From contig NZ_OX044366.1 of the NCBI RefSeq assembly GCF_943846705.1, positions 3,286,001 through 3,350,000 of the forward strand: a stretch of DNA of 64,000 bases. The letters run 5' to 3'. Below are positions 15,798-25,688 of the stretch, in pieces (the first letter of the stretch is position 1; the number at the start of each line of letters is the position of its first letter). The DNA comes from an uncultured Pseudomonas sp. (GTDB taxonomy: Bacteria; Pseudomonadota; Gammaproteobacteria; Pseudomonadales; Pseudomonadaceae). The notes under the pieces are model-generated. The model saw only the letters and a list, made by a program, of their open reading frames with translations, did no database searches and was not told where the DNA came from. The position numbers and the translations under genes were made by a program.

Positions 15798-18079
15798 AGT
15801 CATGGAAGGTGGCTCAATCGGGCGAATTGTCGCGGCGTTTGCTGCGTTTTATTTTGCTCTTCAGCCTGTGCTTCACCTTGTTGGCCAGCGCGCTGCAACT
15901 GTACTTCGAATACCGCCGCGAAATGCAGGGCATCACCTCGCGCCTTGAGCTGATTCAGCGCGGCTACCTGGCGAGCATCGAGCGCAATCTATGGGATTTG
16001 AATCAGCCGCAGCTGGACGTGCAACTGCGCGGGCTGGTGGATTTCCCCGACATCGCCTGGGTACGCCTGCGCAGCGCTGATTTTGACCTGCTGCACGGCC
16101 AACAACTGCCTGCCGAGGCCGCGCGAATTCAGCGCTTTGATCTTGCTTACCACTTGGCAGACGCCGAGCAGCGTGCGCTCGGCTACCTTGAGGTAGGCGT
16201 CGATCTGGCGGCGGTGCACCGCCGCCTGTATGCCAGTGGCTTGTCTAACTTGTTGTGGATGGGCTTATTCATCTGCGGCTTGGCGATAACCCTGTCCTGG
16301 TTGTTTCACCGCCTGGTGACCCGTCATCTACTGGCGATGGCGGGGTTCTCGCAGCGCCTCGCCGGTGGTGAGTGGACGGTGCCCCTGCGCTTGGAAAAGC
16401 GCCCCGGCGCCCCGGAGGACGAGTTGGATGCGGTGGCCCACGCCCTGGACGAGATGCGTCAGGCAATTGTTGCGGATATGCGTCAGCGCGAGGCCGACCG
16501 TCTGGTGCTGGAAGACAAGAAGGATGAGCTGCAAAAAATGGTCGAGCGGCGCACCGCCAGTTTGTACAGCGCCAAGGAGGAGGCGGAAGCGGCGAACCTG
16601 GCCAAGTCGCGTTTCCTGGCCACCATGAGCCATGAGTTACGCACGCCACTCAACGGCATTCTCGGCATGGCTGAGTTGCTCGGCGATGCGCCACTGGACG
16701 AAATGTCCCGGCGGCGCTTGCATGCGCTGCATCGAGCGGGCGATGGCCTACTGGCATTGCTCAATGATCTTCTCGACTTCGCCAAGCTGGAGGAGGGTGA
16801 AGCCAGGGCCGAAATGGTGAATTTTTCCCTGCGGCAACTGATCGGCGAGGTGCTTACGCTGCTTGAGCCCCGCGCGCAGGCGAATGCCACGCTCCTGTTG
16901 CAGCGACTGGATCCACAGCTCGGCGAGCACTTTTACGGGCCTGAGCAGTTTTTACGTCAGGTGCTGACCAACCTCTTGGCCAATGCCATCAAGTTCACCC
17001 AAGACGGCACTGTCGAGTTGCGCGTGGCGCTGTTGCAGCAGTCTGAAGGTCATCAGAGCCTGCGCATCGAGGTGCAGGATGACGGCATCGGCATTCCTGA
17101 AAGCGTGCAGGCGCGAATTTTCGAACGTTTCGTGCAAGCTGATGAGTCGGTGTCGCGACGTTACGGCGGAGCCGGGCTTGGTTTGTCGATCTGCAAACGC
17201 CTGGTTCAGGCGATGGGCGGCGAGATCCAGCTGTACAGCCGTGAAGAGCAGGGCAGTCGCTTCTGGTTTGATATCTGGCTGCAACAGGCGCAGCCGTCGG
17301 GTGCGCGTGTTAGCGCGGCAGTCCCTAGTGCTGTGGTTAAGCCGAGCCATGTGCTGGTGGTCGAGGACGTTGAGCTAAACCGCGAGGTGGCTCAAGGCCT
17401 GCTGCTGCGTGAGGGGCATCGGGTGAGCCTGGCCGAGGATGCCGCGCCGGCGCTGCAGCAATGCCAGACGACGCGTTTCGATCTTATCCTGCTCGATGTG
17501 CAGTTGCCGGGGATGGGCGGCGTGGAACTCTGTCGGCGCATCCGTCTGGATCCTCAGGGGGCCAACCGGCAAACGCCGATATTCGCCTTCACCGCCAGCT
17601 TGCAACCCGCCATGGTGCAGCGCTACCTAGATGCCGGCATGCAAGGGGTCATTGCCAAACCGATTCAACTGCCGGCCTTGCGCCAAGCCTTGGCCGGCGT
17701 GCCGCAGAGGAATGCACCAGCAATAACAGACGAGGCACTGTTGTTCGATGCGCATATTCTGCACGCCCACCGTGAAGCCTTGGGCGCGAGTAAGCTCAGC
17801 CAGCTGCTACGCCTGCTGCAAACGAGTTTGGAGCAACAGGGGCCGCTGCTGTTGGAGGCCATGCAGGCGTTGGATTATCCGGAAATTTCGGGCTTGGCCC
17901 ATCGTCTGGCCGGTGCCTGCGAATCACTCGGTGGGCGCTCACTGGCGGCCTTGCTGCATCGCCTCGAACAGACCGCTGATGCGCAGGCGCAACAACTATG
18001 TCAGGAGCAGTTGGCACCGCTGCGTGAGCTTCTCAGTGCAACTCAACAGGCGTTGCACCACCTGTTGGTAGAGCTGTAA
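15794..18079 (+). CDS. aruS: Hybrid sensor histidine kinase (AruS/TorS-like)
   Basis: A 761-residue inner-membrane kinase. Order: TM1 (about 17-37), periplasmic domain (40-150), TM2 (152-171), HAMP (175-230), coiled coil, HisKA with His280 in ATMSHELRTPLNGIL, HATPase with NLLANAIKFT, DDGIGIP and GGAGLGLSIC, a receiver (VLVVEDVELN, LILLDVQLPGMGG, IAKP) and a C-terminal HPt (GLAHRLAGACESLG). This gives a full His-Asp-His-Asp phosphorelay to the response regulator two genes upstream. The gene starts 4 bp inside the binding protein gene. Its place before aruI/aruH supports AruS; signal specificity is inferred. Confidence 0.78.
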   Translation: MKSWKVAQSGELSRRLLRFILLFSLCFTLLASALQLYFEYRREMQGITSRLELIQRGYLASIERNLWDLNQPQLDVQLRGLVDFPDIAWVRLRSADFDLLHGQQLPAEAARIQRFDLAYHLADAEQRALGYLEVGVDLAAVHRRLYASGLSNLLWMGLFICGLAITLSWLFHRLVTRHLLAMAGFSQRLAGGEWTVPLRLEKRPGAPEDELDAVAHALDEMRQAIVADMRQREADRLVLEDKKDELQKMVERRTASLYSAKEEAEAANLAKSRFLATMSHELRTPLNGILGMAELLGDAPLDEMSRRRLHALHRAGDGLLALLNDLLDFAKLEEGEARAEMVNFSLRQLIGEVLTLLEPRAQANATLLLQRLDPQLGEHFYGPEQFLRQVLTNLLANAIKFTQDGTVELRVALLQQSEGHQSLRIEVQDDGIGIPESVQARIFERFVQADESVSRRYGGAGLGLSICKRLVQAMGGEIQLYSREEQGSRFWFDIWLQQAQPSGARVSAAVPSAVVKPSHVLVVEDVELNREVAQGLLLREGHRVSLAEDAAPALQQCQTTRFDLILLDVQLPGMGGVELCRRIRLDPQGANRQTPIFAFTASLQPAMVQRYLDAGMQGVIAKPIQLPALRQALAGVPQRNAPAITDEALLFDAHILHAHREALGASKLSQLLRLLQTSLEQQGPLLLEAMQALDYPEISGLAHRLAGACESLGGRSLAALLHRLEQTADAQAQQLCQEQLAPLRELLSATQQALHHLLVEL

Positions 18080-18205
18080 CAGCGCTGTTACTACTTTTTA
18101 CATGATCTTTCCCTATGTTCAACGGAAGCTTACATCGCTTGCCAATAATCGAGTGGGGACCGGGCGCTGACCTGGTCAAACTTTGGTTACTGGGAGACAA
18201 CAATA

Positions 18206-19702
18206 ATGAAGCTCCGCAAACTATCCGCCCTCGACGCGCTGCTGGTCGGCGCCGTCCTGCTGGCGTTAATCGCCGGCTCGCTGAGCCTGTTCGACGATCC
18301 GATGTCCGGCCCACTGCAACTCGCCCTGATCATGGTTGGCTGCTTCGCCGCGTTGGTCGGCATGAAAAATGGTGTCACCTGGGAAGAGCTGGAACGCGAG
18401 ATCGTCGCCACCAACGCCAAGACGGTAGGTGCCATCTTTATCTTCCTGTCGATCGGCGTATTGATCGGCTCCTTTATCATCGCCGGCACTGTGCCAACCC
18501 TGTTGTATGCCGGCCTTAGCCTGCTGTCACCGGGATTCTTCTATCCGATGGCGTGCCTGATTTGCGCCATCGTTTCGCTGTGCATCGGCTCCTCCTGGAC
18601 CACCGCCGCTACCATCGGCGTTGGCCTGATGGGCACGGCTCATGGCTTTGGTCTGTCGGCGGAAATTACCGCCGGTGCAGTGGTGGCCGGTGCTTACTTT
18701 GGTGACAAGATGTCGCCGCTCTCGGAAACCACCAACCTGGCTCCAGCCGTGGTGGGTACCGATCTGTTCGCGCATATTCGCCACATGGCCTGGGTCTCAG
18801 TGCCGAGCTTTATGATCGCCCTGGTGGTGTTTTCCATCCTGGCACTGAACGCCGATTTGCAAGGCGAAGCGGTGTCGAATGTCGGCGCACTCAAGGCGCA
18901 ATTGGCCAGCTCGTTCAATATCGCCTGGTACAACCTGATTCCATTAGTCGCCTTGCTGGTCTTGTCGGTACGTAAAGCGCCGGCTTTCCCGGCGATCATG
19001 CTGTGCAGCATCCTGGCCTGTGTGTTTGCGGTGCTGTTCCAGGCTCCGGTGATCGAGCGCTTTATGGCTGATAGCGGCCAGACCGGCGCGTTGATGGTGG
19101 TTAAAGCACTGTGGACTGTGATGGCCACCGGCTTCGTTTCCAACAGCGGCAACGAGGTGGTCGACAGCCTGCTGAGCCGTGGCGGCATGGCCGGCATGGT
19201 GTTTATGGCCTTCCTGGTGTTCTGCTCGATGATGATGACCGCCGTGCTTGAGCGCATCGGCTTTATCCGCTTCCTGCTGAGCCTGATCGTGCGCGGCGTG
19301 CACTCGGTCGGCGCGTTGATTGGCGCAACGTTGGCCACCAGCATCGGCGTTAACGTGCTGACCGGTGACCAATACCTGTCCCTGGTTCTGCCTGGGCAGA
19401 TGTGGAAAGAAGAGTACCGTCTGCGTGGCCTGGCTGCGGTCAACCTGTCACGCACTATCGAAGATGGCGGTACCGTGACCTCTGCGTTGATCCCCTGGAA
19501 CGCCTGCGCCGTGTACATGGCCGCGACACTGGGGGTCGCCACCCTATCGTATGCGCCGTTTGCACTGTTCAACTGGATCAACCCGATCATTGCGCTGATC
19601 TACGGCATCTTCTGCATCAAGATCTTGCCACTGGTCAACCAAGAGTCTGAGCAGGAGACGCCGCTAGCCTCCGACAAGCCTCTGGTGGGTGCCGCTAGCT
19701 AA
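18206..19702 (+). CDS. NhaC-family Na+/H+ antiporter-type transporter
   Basis: A 498-residue membrane protein with about twelve helices and NhaC-family landmarks: MKNGVTWEELEREIVATNAK, IGSSWTTAATIGVG, AYFGDKMSPLSETTNLAP, NVLTGDQYLSLVLPGQMW and NLSRTIEDGGTVTSALIPWN. The family includes Na+/H+ antiporters and also organic-ion exchangers. In P. aeruginosa the corresponding place in the arginine transaminase cluster holds an amino-acid permease, so uptake of arginine or exchange of a guanidino product is possible here. A good ribosome site (GGGAGACAACAATA) precedes it, and a strong terminator follows. Confidence 0.82.
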   Translation: MKLRKLSALDALLVGAVLLALIAGSLSLFDDPMSGPLQLALIMVGCFAALVGMKNGVTWEELEREIVATNAKTVGAIFIFLSIGVLIGSFIIAGTVPTLLYAGLSLLSPGFFYPMACLICAIVSLCIGSSWTTAATIGVGLMGTAHGFGLSAEITAGAVVAGAYFGDKMSPLSETTNLAPAVVGTDLFAHIRHMAWVSVPSFMIALVVFSILALNADLQGEAVSNVGALKAQLASSFNIAWYNLIPLVALLVLSVRKAPAFPAIMLCSILACVFAVLFQAPVIERFMADSGQTGALMVVKALWTVMATGFVSNSGNEVVDSLLSRGGMAGMVFMAFLVFCSMMMTAVLERIGFIRFLLSLIVRGVHSVGALIGATLATSIGVNVLTGDQYLSLVLPGQMWKEEYRLRGLAAVNLSRTIEDGGTVTSALIPWNACAVYMAATLGVATLSYAPFALFNWINPIIALIYGIFCIKILPLVNQESEQETPLASDKPLVGAAS

Positions 19703-19728
19703 GCCCGCGTTTGGTAAAGCACTACCGC

Positions 19729-19759
19729 AAAGGCCTGACCGGCAACGGTCAGGCCTTTT
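19729..19759 (+). terminator. Rho-independent terminator after the NhaC gene
   Basis: The perfect stem AAGGCCTGACC / GGTCAGGCCTT with loop GGCAAC ends in a T-run. It separates the sensor/transporter unit from the downstream catabolic genes. Confidence 0.93.
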
Positions 19760-19949
19760 TTGCTGTAAAGGCTTGTGCAAAGTTGTAACGCACCGCGAAT
19801 AGAAAAAATAAAGTCTTTAAATTCATATAGTTAGGTATTTTTTGATATCCGCGATGTCGATTGCCAGGCTACTGAACAAGTGTTTAGTATTGGGGCCGCA
19901 GAGGAAGACCTTTCCGCATTTCTCGCCAGAATAAAAACCGAGGATTTTC

Positions 19950-20741
19950 ATGAGTACTGCATCGAGCCTGTTGACCCACGTGGAAGGTGGTATCGCCTTC
20001 ATCACCTTGAATCGCCCCGAGCAACGCAACGCGTTGGACATCCCCACGCTCAAGGCCCTGCACGCACTGCTCGATGAGCTCAGCGCTGACAGCGCCGTGC
20101 GCGTGCTGCTGTTGACCGGCAGCGGCAGAAGCTTCTGTGCCGGCGCTGATCTGGCCGAGTGGGCCGCGGCCGAGGCACGTGGCGATCTGGAGAGCTACGG
20201 CTGGACCGAAGCCGCCCACGCCCTGATGACTCGCCTGCATGCTTTTCCCAAGCCGACCATTGCCGCCGTTAACGGCACTGCCGTTGGGGCCGGCATGGAC
20301 CTGACCCTGTGCTGTGATTTCCGCCTGGCCGCACAGTCCGCGCGCTTTAAAGCCGGCTACACCAGCATGGCCTACGCCCCCGATGCCGGGGCCAGCTGGC
20401 ACCTGCCACGCTTGATCGGCAGCGAGCAGGCCAAACGTCTGTTGTTCCTCGACGAACTGTGGGGCGCCGAGCGTGCCCTGGCTGTCGGCCTGGTCGGTGA
20501 AGTGTGTGCCGATGAGCAGTTGCAGGCAGCGGCCGGTGAGCTGGCAGCACGCTTGGCCAGCGGGCCGACCTTCGCCTTCACCCAGACCAAGATCCTGATC
20601 GAGGCCGGCGCCCAGCGCAGCCTGCCCGAGCAGCTCGAAGCCGAGCGCCAAGCCGGCCTGCTCTGCGGTCGCAGTGAAGATGGTGATGAAGCCTTGCGCG
20701 CCGCCATCGAGAAACGTGCCCCCCTCTTTGTTGGCCGCTGA
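19950..20741 (+). CDS. Enoyl-CoA hydratase/isomerase family protein
   Basis: A 263-residue crotonase with both oxyanion-hole segments (GSGRSFCAGADLAEW and AVNGTAVGAGMDLTLCCDFR). RFKAGYTSMAYAPDAGASWH replaces the usual double-Glu pattern, so isomerase or hydratase activity on an unusual acyl-CoA is possible. It heads a run of codirectional, closely spaced genes (acyl-CoA dehydrogenase, acyl-CoA synthetase, aruI, aruH, aldehyde dehydrogenase). The same hydratase/dehydrogenase pair accompanies aruHI in P. aeruginosa. Its step in arginine or guanidino-acid breakdown has not been established to my knowledge. Confidence 0.85.
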   Translation: MSTASSLLTHVEGGIAFITLNRPEQRNALDIPTLKALHALLDELSADSAVRVLLLTGSGRSFCAGADLAEWAAAEARGDLESYGWTEAAHALMTRLHAFPKPTIAAVNGTAVGAGMDLTLCCDFRLAAQSARFKAGYTSMAYAPDAGASWHLPRLIGSEQAKRLLFLDELWGAERALAVGLVGEVCADEQLQAAAGELAARLASGPTFAFTQTKILIEAGAQRSLPEQLEAERQAGLLCGRSEDGDEALRAAIEKRAPLFVGR

Positions 20742-20771
20742 TTCAGCCGCCTTTCGTCACAGGACATCATC

Positions 20772-21932
20772 ATGAATTTTCAACTGACCCACGAACACGA
20801 AATGCTGATCGACACCGCGCGCAGCTTCGTCGAAAAAGAATTGCTGCCCCATGAGGAAGCGGTAGACCGCGCCGATGCAGTCTCCCCCGAGTTGGCCGCG
20901 CAGATTCGCAACAAGGCGATCGAGGCCGGTCTGTATGCCTTTAACATGCCTGAGGAAGTGGGCGGCGGCGGCCTCGACTATTTCTCCCAGGCGTTGATCG
21001 AGCGTGAATTGTCCAAGTGCTCATGGGCGCTGCATGTATTCGTTGCGCGCCCGTCGAAAATTCTCATGGCGTGCAAGGGCCAGCAGATCGAGGACTACCT
21101 GCTGCCCACCGTGCGCGGCGAGAAGATCGATTGCTTCGCCCTCACCGAGCCAGGTGCCGGCTCCGATGCCAATGCGATCAAGACCCGTGCGCTGCGCGAC
21201 GGTGATGACTTCGTCCTGAATGGCAGCAAGCACTTCATCAGCCACGCCGGCCACGCTGACTATGCGATCGTCTTCGCGGTCACTGACAGCTACGAGAAAA
21301 ACGGCAAGAAGCGTAACGCCGTGACCTCCTTCCTGGTCGACCGCGACACCCCCGGGATGACCATTCGCCGTGGGCCAAAGTGCGTGAGCAACCGCGGTTA
21401 TCACACCTATGAGATTTTCTTCGATGACTGCCGCGTACCGGCGAGCAAGGTTCTCGGTGAAGTCGACAAGGGCTGGGAAGTGGCCAACGCCTGGCTCACG
21501 GCCGGCCGCGTGATGGTCGCCGCCAACTGTGTTGGCCAGGCCCAGCGCGCCATGGACCTGTCGCTGCAATGGGCAGCCGACCGCCAGCAGTTCGGCAAGC
21601 CGATCGGCACCTATCAGGGCGTGTCGTTCAAGTTGGCTGATATGGCCACGCAGATTCGCGCTGCAGAGTTGTTGGCGCTGAATGTCGCCTGGAAGATGGA
21701 TCAGGGCAGCATGACCGATGCCGACGCCGGCATGGCCAAGTTGTTTGCCAGCGAAGTGCTGGGCAAGGTGGCCGACGAAGCAGTACAGATCTTCGGCGGT
21801 ATGGGGTTGATGGATGAGGGCCCAGTGGAGCGCATCTGGCGCAATGCGCGGATCGAGCGCGTCTGGGAAGGCACCTCGGAGATCCAGCGTCACATCATTT
21901 CCCGTGAACTGTTGCGGCCGCTGCTGCGCTAA
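20772..21932 (+). CDS. Acyl-CoA dehydrogenase
   Basis: A 386-residue flavoenzyme. Signature 1, CFALTEPGAGSDANAIKTRA, and the C-terminal signature IFGGMGLMDEGPVERIWRNA are present, with the catalytic Glu in VWEGTSEIQR. It should introduce a 2,3-double bond into an acyl-CoA using FAD and pass electrons to ETF. Length and motifs are normal. It lies 30 bp after the crotonase and its stop overlaps the ribosome site of the next gene. By context the substrate could be a CoA ester of a guanidino or branched acid, which is inference. Confidence 0.92.
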   Translation: MNFQLTHEHEMLIDTARSFVEKELLPHEEAVDRADAVSPELAAQIRNKAIEAGLYAFNMPEEVGGGGLDYFSQALIERELSKCSWALHVFVARPSKILMACKGQQIEDYLLPTVRGEKIDCFALTEPGAGSDANAIKTRALRDGDDFVLNGSKHFISHAGHADYAIVFAVTDSYEKNGKKRNAVTSFLVDRDTPGMTIRRGPKCVSNRGYHTYEIFFDDCRVPASKVLGEVDKGWEVANAWLTAGRVMVAANCVGQAQRAMDLSLQWAADRQQFGKPIGTYQGVSFKLADMATQIRAAELLALNVAWKMDQGSMTDADAGMAKLFASEVLGKVADEAVQIFGGMGLMDEGPVERIWRNARIERVWEGTSEIQRHIISRELLRPLLR

Positions 21933-21942
21933 GGAGGTCGTC

Positions 21943-24048
21943 ATGAGCCAAAGAGATAACCTCAAACGCCTGCTGGCGCCGCGCCATCTGGCCTTTATCG
22001 GCGGCCGCAGCATGGCCCGCGCGCTCAAGCGCTGCGCCGAAGGCGGCTATGTCGGTGAGTTGTGGCTGGTCAACCCGCAGCACGCCGAACTCGAAGGCGT
22101 GCCCTGTGTGGCCAGCATCGCCGAGCTGCCCTGTGGCCCGGATGCGGTATTTATCGCCACCAACAAGGAATTGACCGTACAGGCCGTGGCCGAGCTGGCC
22201 GCCAAGGGTGCCGGCGGCGCGATCTGTTACGCCTCCGGCTTTGCTGAAACCGGCGCCGAAGGTGAAGCGCTGCAAGTCCAGTTGCTCGAGGCTGCCGGTG
22301 ACATGGCCCTGCTCGGGCCAAACTGCTATGGCCTGCTCGACTACCTGCACGGCGCGGCGCTGTGGCCAGTGGCCCATGGCGGCCAGTTGGTGGAGAAGGG
22401 CGTCGCGGTGCTGACCCAGAGCGGCAACTTCGCCTACAACCTGTCGATGAGCGACCGTTCACTGCCAGTCGCCTATATGGCCTCGGTGGGCAATCAGGCG
22501 CAAATCGGTGTTGCCGAGTTGATGGACGTGCTGCTCGACGAGCCGCGCGTCACCGCTATCGGTCTGCACCTGGAAGGGCTGAAAAACGTCCCCGGTTTCG
22601 CCCAGGCGGCGCACAAAGCCCTGGAAAAAGGCATCCCAATCATCGCCCTGAAGACCGGTGTGTCGCAGATCGGTGCCGAGTTGGCCCTCAGCCACACCAG
22701 CTCCCTGGCCGGCTCCGATGCGCTGTATGACGCGTTGTTCGAGCGCCTTGGGGTGATCCGCGTCAGCGGCCCGGTAAGCTTCGTTGAAACCCTAAAAGCG
22801 GCGGCCTGTGGCCAGTTGCCGAGCGGGTCAAGCCTGGCCGCGCTGGCCTGTTCCGGTGGTGATGCCGGGCTGATCGCCGACTACGCCGAACGCAACGGCC
22901 TGAGCCTGCCGCCGTTGGACGACCAGCAGCGCAGTGAGCTGGTACAGGTGCTGCCGAACTACGCCAACATCGTCAATCCGCTGGATTTCACCACCGCCAT
23001 CTGGGGTGATCGTGAAGCCCTCGACAGCATGCTTGACAGCGTCTTGCGCAGCCCGGCCGATGCCGCCCTGTTAGTGCTTGATTACCCCGATGAAGCCTCG
23101 GGTGAACGCCCGCAGTGCGACCTGTTACTAGAGCTGTATTGCGCCGCACTGGCGCGCCACGGCAAGAGCGGTTTTGTCGCCTCGGCCTTTCCCGAGCTAC
23201 TTCCGGCCAGTGCCCGTGAGCGCCTGCATGCGCAGGGCGTGGCGGCGCTGCAAGGGGTCGAAGATGGCCTCGCAGCCTGGGGCCGTATCGCCCATTACCA
23301 GCAGCGCCGCACGGCCTTGCTGGCGCGCGGTGAGTCGGCGCTGACGCCGATCTGCCCGCAGGCCTTGTCCGACAACGGCCAGTTACTCGACGAGTGGCAA
23401 GCCAAACAGGCCTTGAGCGCCTTTGGTCTGCCGTTGCCGCAGGGCCAGTTGAGCACCCCGCAGCAGGCCGTGGAAACGGCGCAGGCATTGGGTTATCCGC
23501 TGGTGCTCAAGGTGGTCAGCGCCGATTTGCCGCACAAGACCGAGGCCGGTGGCGTAGCGCTTAATCTGGGCAGCGCCGAGGCGCTGCAAACCGCGCTCGA
23601 TCGCATGCGTGACAGCGTGAAGCGTTATGCCCCCGATGTGGCCTTTGAGCAAGTGCTGCTGGAACGTATGGCGCCGGCACCGTTGGCCGAGCTGATTGTC
23701 GGCATCAAGCGCGAGAATGGCTTCGGTTTGGCCCTGGTGCTTGGTGCCGGCGGGATTCTCGTCGAGCTGCTCAAGGACAGCCGCAGCCTGTTGCTGCCGA
23801 CCACCGATGCGGCGATCCGCGAGGCGTTGCTGAGCCTGCGTAGCGCACCGCTGCTGCAAGGTTTCCGCGGCCGCCCGGCGGTCGATCTGGATGCTCTGGT
23901 GCAAGCGATTCGCGCGGTTGCGGATTACGCCTGCGAGCACGCCGAACAGCTGCTGGAGCTGGACGTCAACCCATTGTTGGTGAATGCCCAGGGCGCGGTT
24001 GCCGTGGATGCACTGATTCGCCTCGGCCAACCCGCCGCTAATTGTTAA
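21943..24048 (+). CDS. Acetate--CoA ligase family (ADP-forming acyl-CoA synthetase)
   Basis: A 701-residue single-chain NDP-forming acyl-CoA synthetase. The N-terminal CoA-binding Rossmann domain (RHLAFIGGRSMARALKRCAE), a succinyl-CoA-ligase-like middle domain (VLTQSGNFAYNLSMSD, ALKTGVSQIGAELALSHTSS) and a C-terminal ATP-grasp domain (GYPLVLKVVSADLPHKTEAG, LELDVNPLLV) are all present. A strong AAGGAGGT overlaps the stop of the preceding gene and supports ATG 21943. It would activate a carboxylic acid to its CoA ester, feeding the dehydrogenase and hydratase encoded just upstream. The substrate is not identifiable by reading alone. Confidence 0.87.
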   Translation: MSQRDNLKRLLAPRHLAFIGGRSMARALKRCAEGGYVGELWLVNPQHAELEGVPCVASIAELPCGPDAVFIATNKELTVQAVAELAAKGAGGAICYASGFAETGAEGEALQVQLLEAAGDMALLGPNCYGLLDYLHGAALWPVAHGGQLVEKGVAVLTQSGNFAYNLSMSDRSLPVAYMASVGNQAQIGVAELMDVLLDEPRVTAIGLHLEGLKNVPGFAQAAHKALEKGIPIIALKTGVSQIGAELALSHTSSLAGSDALYDALFERLGVIRVSGPVSFVETLKAAACGQLPSGSSLAALACSGGDAGLIADYAERNGLSLPPLDDQQRSELVQVLPNYANIVNPLDFTTAIWGDREALDSMLDSVLRSPADAALLVLDYPDEASGERPQCDLLLELYCAALARHGKSGFVASAFPELLPASARERLHAQGVAALQGVEDGLAAWGRIAHYQQRRTALLARGESALTPICPQALSDNGQLLDEWQAKQALSAFGLPLPQGQLSTPQQAVETAQALGYPLVLKVVSADLPHKTEAGGVALNLGSAEALQTALDRMRDSVKRYAPDVAFEQVLLERMAPAPLAELIVGIKRENGFGLALVLGAGGILVELLKDSRSLLLPTTDAAIREALLSLRSAPLLQGFRGRPAVDLDALVQAIRAVADYACEHAEQLLELDVNPLLVNAQGAVAVDALIRLGQPAANC

Positions 24049-24058
24049 GGAACACCCC

Positions 24059-25669
24059 ATGACCACAACCAAAGCTTTGACCGGTGGCCAGGCGCTGGTG
24101 CGCCTGCTGGCCAATTACGGCGTCGACACCGTATTCGGTATTCCCGGGGTACACACCCTGGAACTCTATCGCGGCCTGCCGGGTAGCGGCATTCGTCACG
24201 TACTGACCCGTCACGAGCAGGGCGCCGGCTTTATGGCTGACGGCTATGCACGAGTGACCGGCAAGCCCGGTGTGTGCTTCGTCATCACCGGTCCCGGCGT
24301 GACCAACGCCGCCACCGCGATTGGCCAGGCCCATGCCGACTCGATCCCGATGTTGGTAATTTCCAGCGTCAACCACAGCGCCAGCCTCGGCAAGGGCTGG
24401 GGGTGCCTGCACGAAACCCAGGACCAGCGTGCGATGACTGCGCCGATCACCGCCTTCTCGGCCGTGGCCACCAGCGCCGAGGACCTGCCACAACTGATCG
24501 CCCGCGCCTTCGCGGTGTTCGACAGCGAACGCCCGCGCCCGGTGCACATTTCGGTGCCGCTGGATGTCCTCGCCGAACCAATCGCCCGCGATTGGAGTGC
24601 CGAGGTGGTGCGCCGTCCAGGTCGCGGTCTGCCGAGCGCCGAGGCGCTGCAACAGGCCGCCGCTAAACTGGCGGGTGCCAAACGGCCGATGATCATCGCC
24701 GGTGGCGGTGCCCTGGAAGCGGGGGCCGCACTGGCCGCACTCAGCGAGCGCCTGGCGGCGCCGTTGTTTACCAGTGTCGCCGGCAAGGGTCTGTTGCCTC
24801 CGCAAGCGCCGCTGCATGCCGGCGCAACCCTATGTGTCGAGCCCGGTTGGCAGCTGATCGAGCAAGCCGACGTGGTGTTGGCCGTCGGTACGGAAATGGC
24901 CGACACCGATTTTTGGCGCGAGCGCCTGCCGCTGACTGGCGAGCTGCTGCGGGTGGATATCGATCCGCGTAAGTTCAACGACTTCTACCCGTGCAGCGTG
25001 GCGCTCAAGGGCGATGCGCGGCAGACCGTCGAGGCGCTGCTGGCAGGCTTGCCGCAGCAGGCGCGCGACCCGGCTCAGGCGATTGCCGCCGTGGCCGGGC
25101 TACGGGCTGCCGTCGAGGACGGCCAGGGGCCGTTGCAGCGCATCCATCAGGCGATTCTGGCGCGCATCGCTGCCGTGCTGCCGGATAACGCGGTGATCAG
25201 CACCGATATGACCCAGCTGGCCTACAGCGGTAACTACCTGTTTGCCAGCCGTGCGCCGCGCAGCTGGTTGCACCCCACCGGTTACGGCACCCTCGGCTAC
25301 GGCCTGCCAGCCGGTATCGGTGCCAAGCTGGGCGCTCCCGAGCGTCCGGGCCTGGTGCTGGTCGGTGATGGCGGCTTCCTCTACACCGCGCAGGAACTGG
25401 CCACCGCTGTGGAAGAGTTGGACACCCCGCTGGTGGTGCTGCTGTGGAACAACGATGCCCTGGGGCAGATTCGCGACGACATGCTCGATCTGGACATCGA
25501 ACCGATCGGCGTATTGCCGCGTAACCCGGACTTCGCCGCCCTGGCCGGTGCCTTCGGTTGCCAGGTGCGCCAGCCGCAAAGCCTGGATCAGCTGCAAGAA
25601 CAGCTGGCGGCAGGCTTTAGCCATCCCGGCGTGACCCTGATCGAGCTCAAGCACGCCTGCGCCCAATAA
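24059..25669 (+). CDS. aruI: 5-guanidino-2-oxopentanoate decarboxylase (AruI), ThDP-dependent
   Basis: A 536-residue thiamine-diphosphate enzyme. The N-terminal domain carries the activating Glu in LTRHEQGAGFMADGYAR. The central domain follows (RPMIIAGGGALEAGAALAAL), and the C-terminal ThDP/Mg motif reads VGDGGFLYTAQELATA, ending in LLWNNDALGQI. In the arginine transaminase pathway AruI converts 2-ketoarginine to 4-guanidinobutyraldehyde. The identification rests on the overall sequence and on aruH and an aldehyde dehydrogenase following at once. It starts 10 bp after the synthetase gene. Confidence 0.87.
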   Translation: MTTTKALTGGQALVRLLANYGVDTVFGIPGVHTLELYRGLPGSGIRHVLTRHEQGAGFMADGYARVTGKPGVCFVITGPGVTNAATAIGQAHADSIPMLVISSVNHSASLGKGWGCLHETQDQRAMTAPITAFSAVATSAEDLPQLIARAFAVFDSERPRPVHISVPLDVLAEPIARDWSAEVVRRPGRGLPSAEALQQAAAKLAGAKRPMIIAGGGALEAGAALAALSERLAAPLFTSVAGKGLLPPQAPLHAGATLCVEPGWQLIEQADVVLAVGTEMADTDFWRERLPLTGELLRVDIDPRKFNDFYPCSVALKGDARQTVEALLAGLPQQARDPAQAIAAVAGLRAAVEDGQGPLQRIHQAILARIAAVLPDNAVISTDMTQLAYSGNYLFASRAPRSWLHPTGYGTLGYGLPAGIGAKLGAPERPGLVLVGDGGFLYTAQELATAVEELDTPLVVLLWNNDALGQIRDDMLDLDIEPIGVLPRNPDFAALAGAFGCQVRQPQSLDQLQEQLAAGFSHPGVTLIELKHACAQ

Positions 25670-25688
25670 GGCGGGCAAGGAGATTTCT

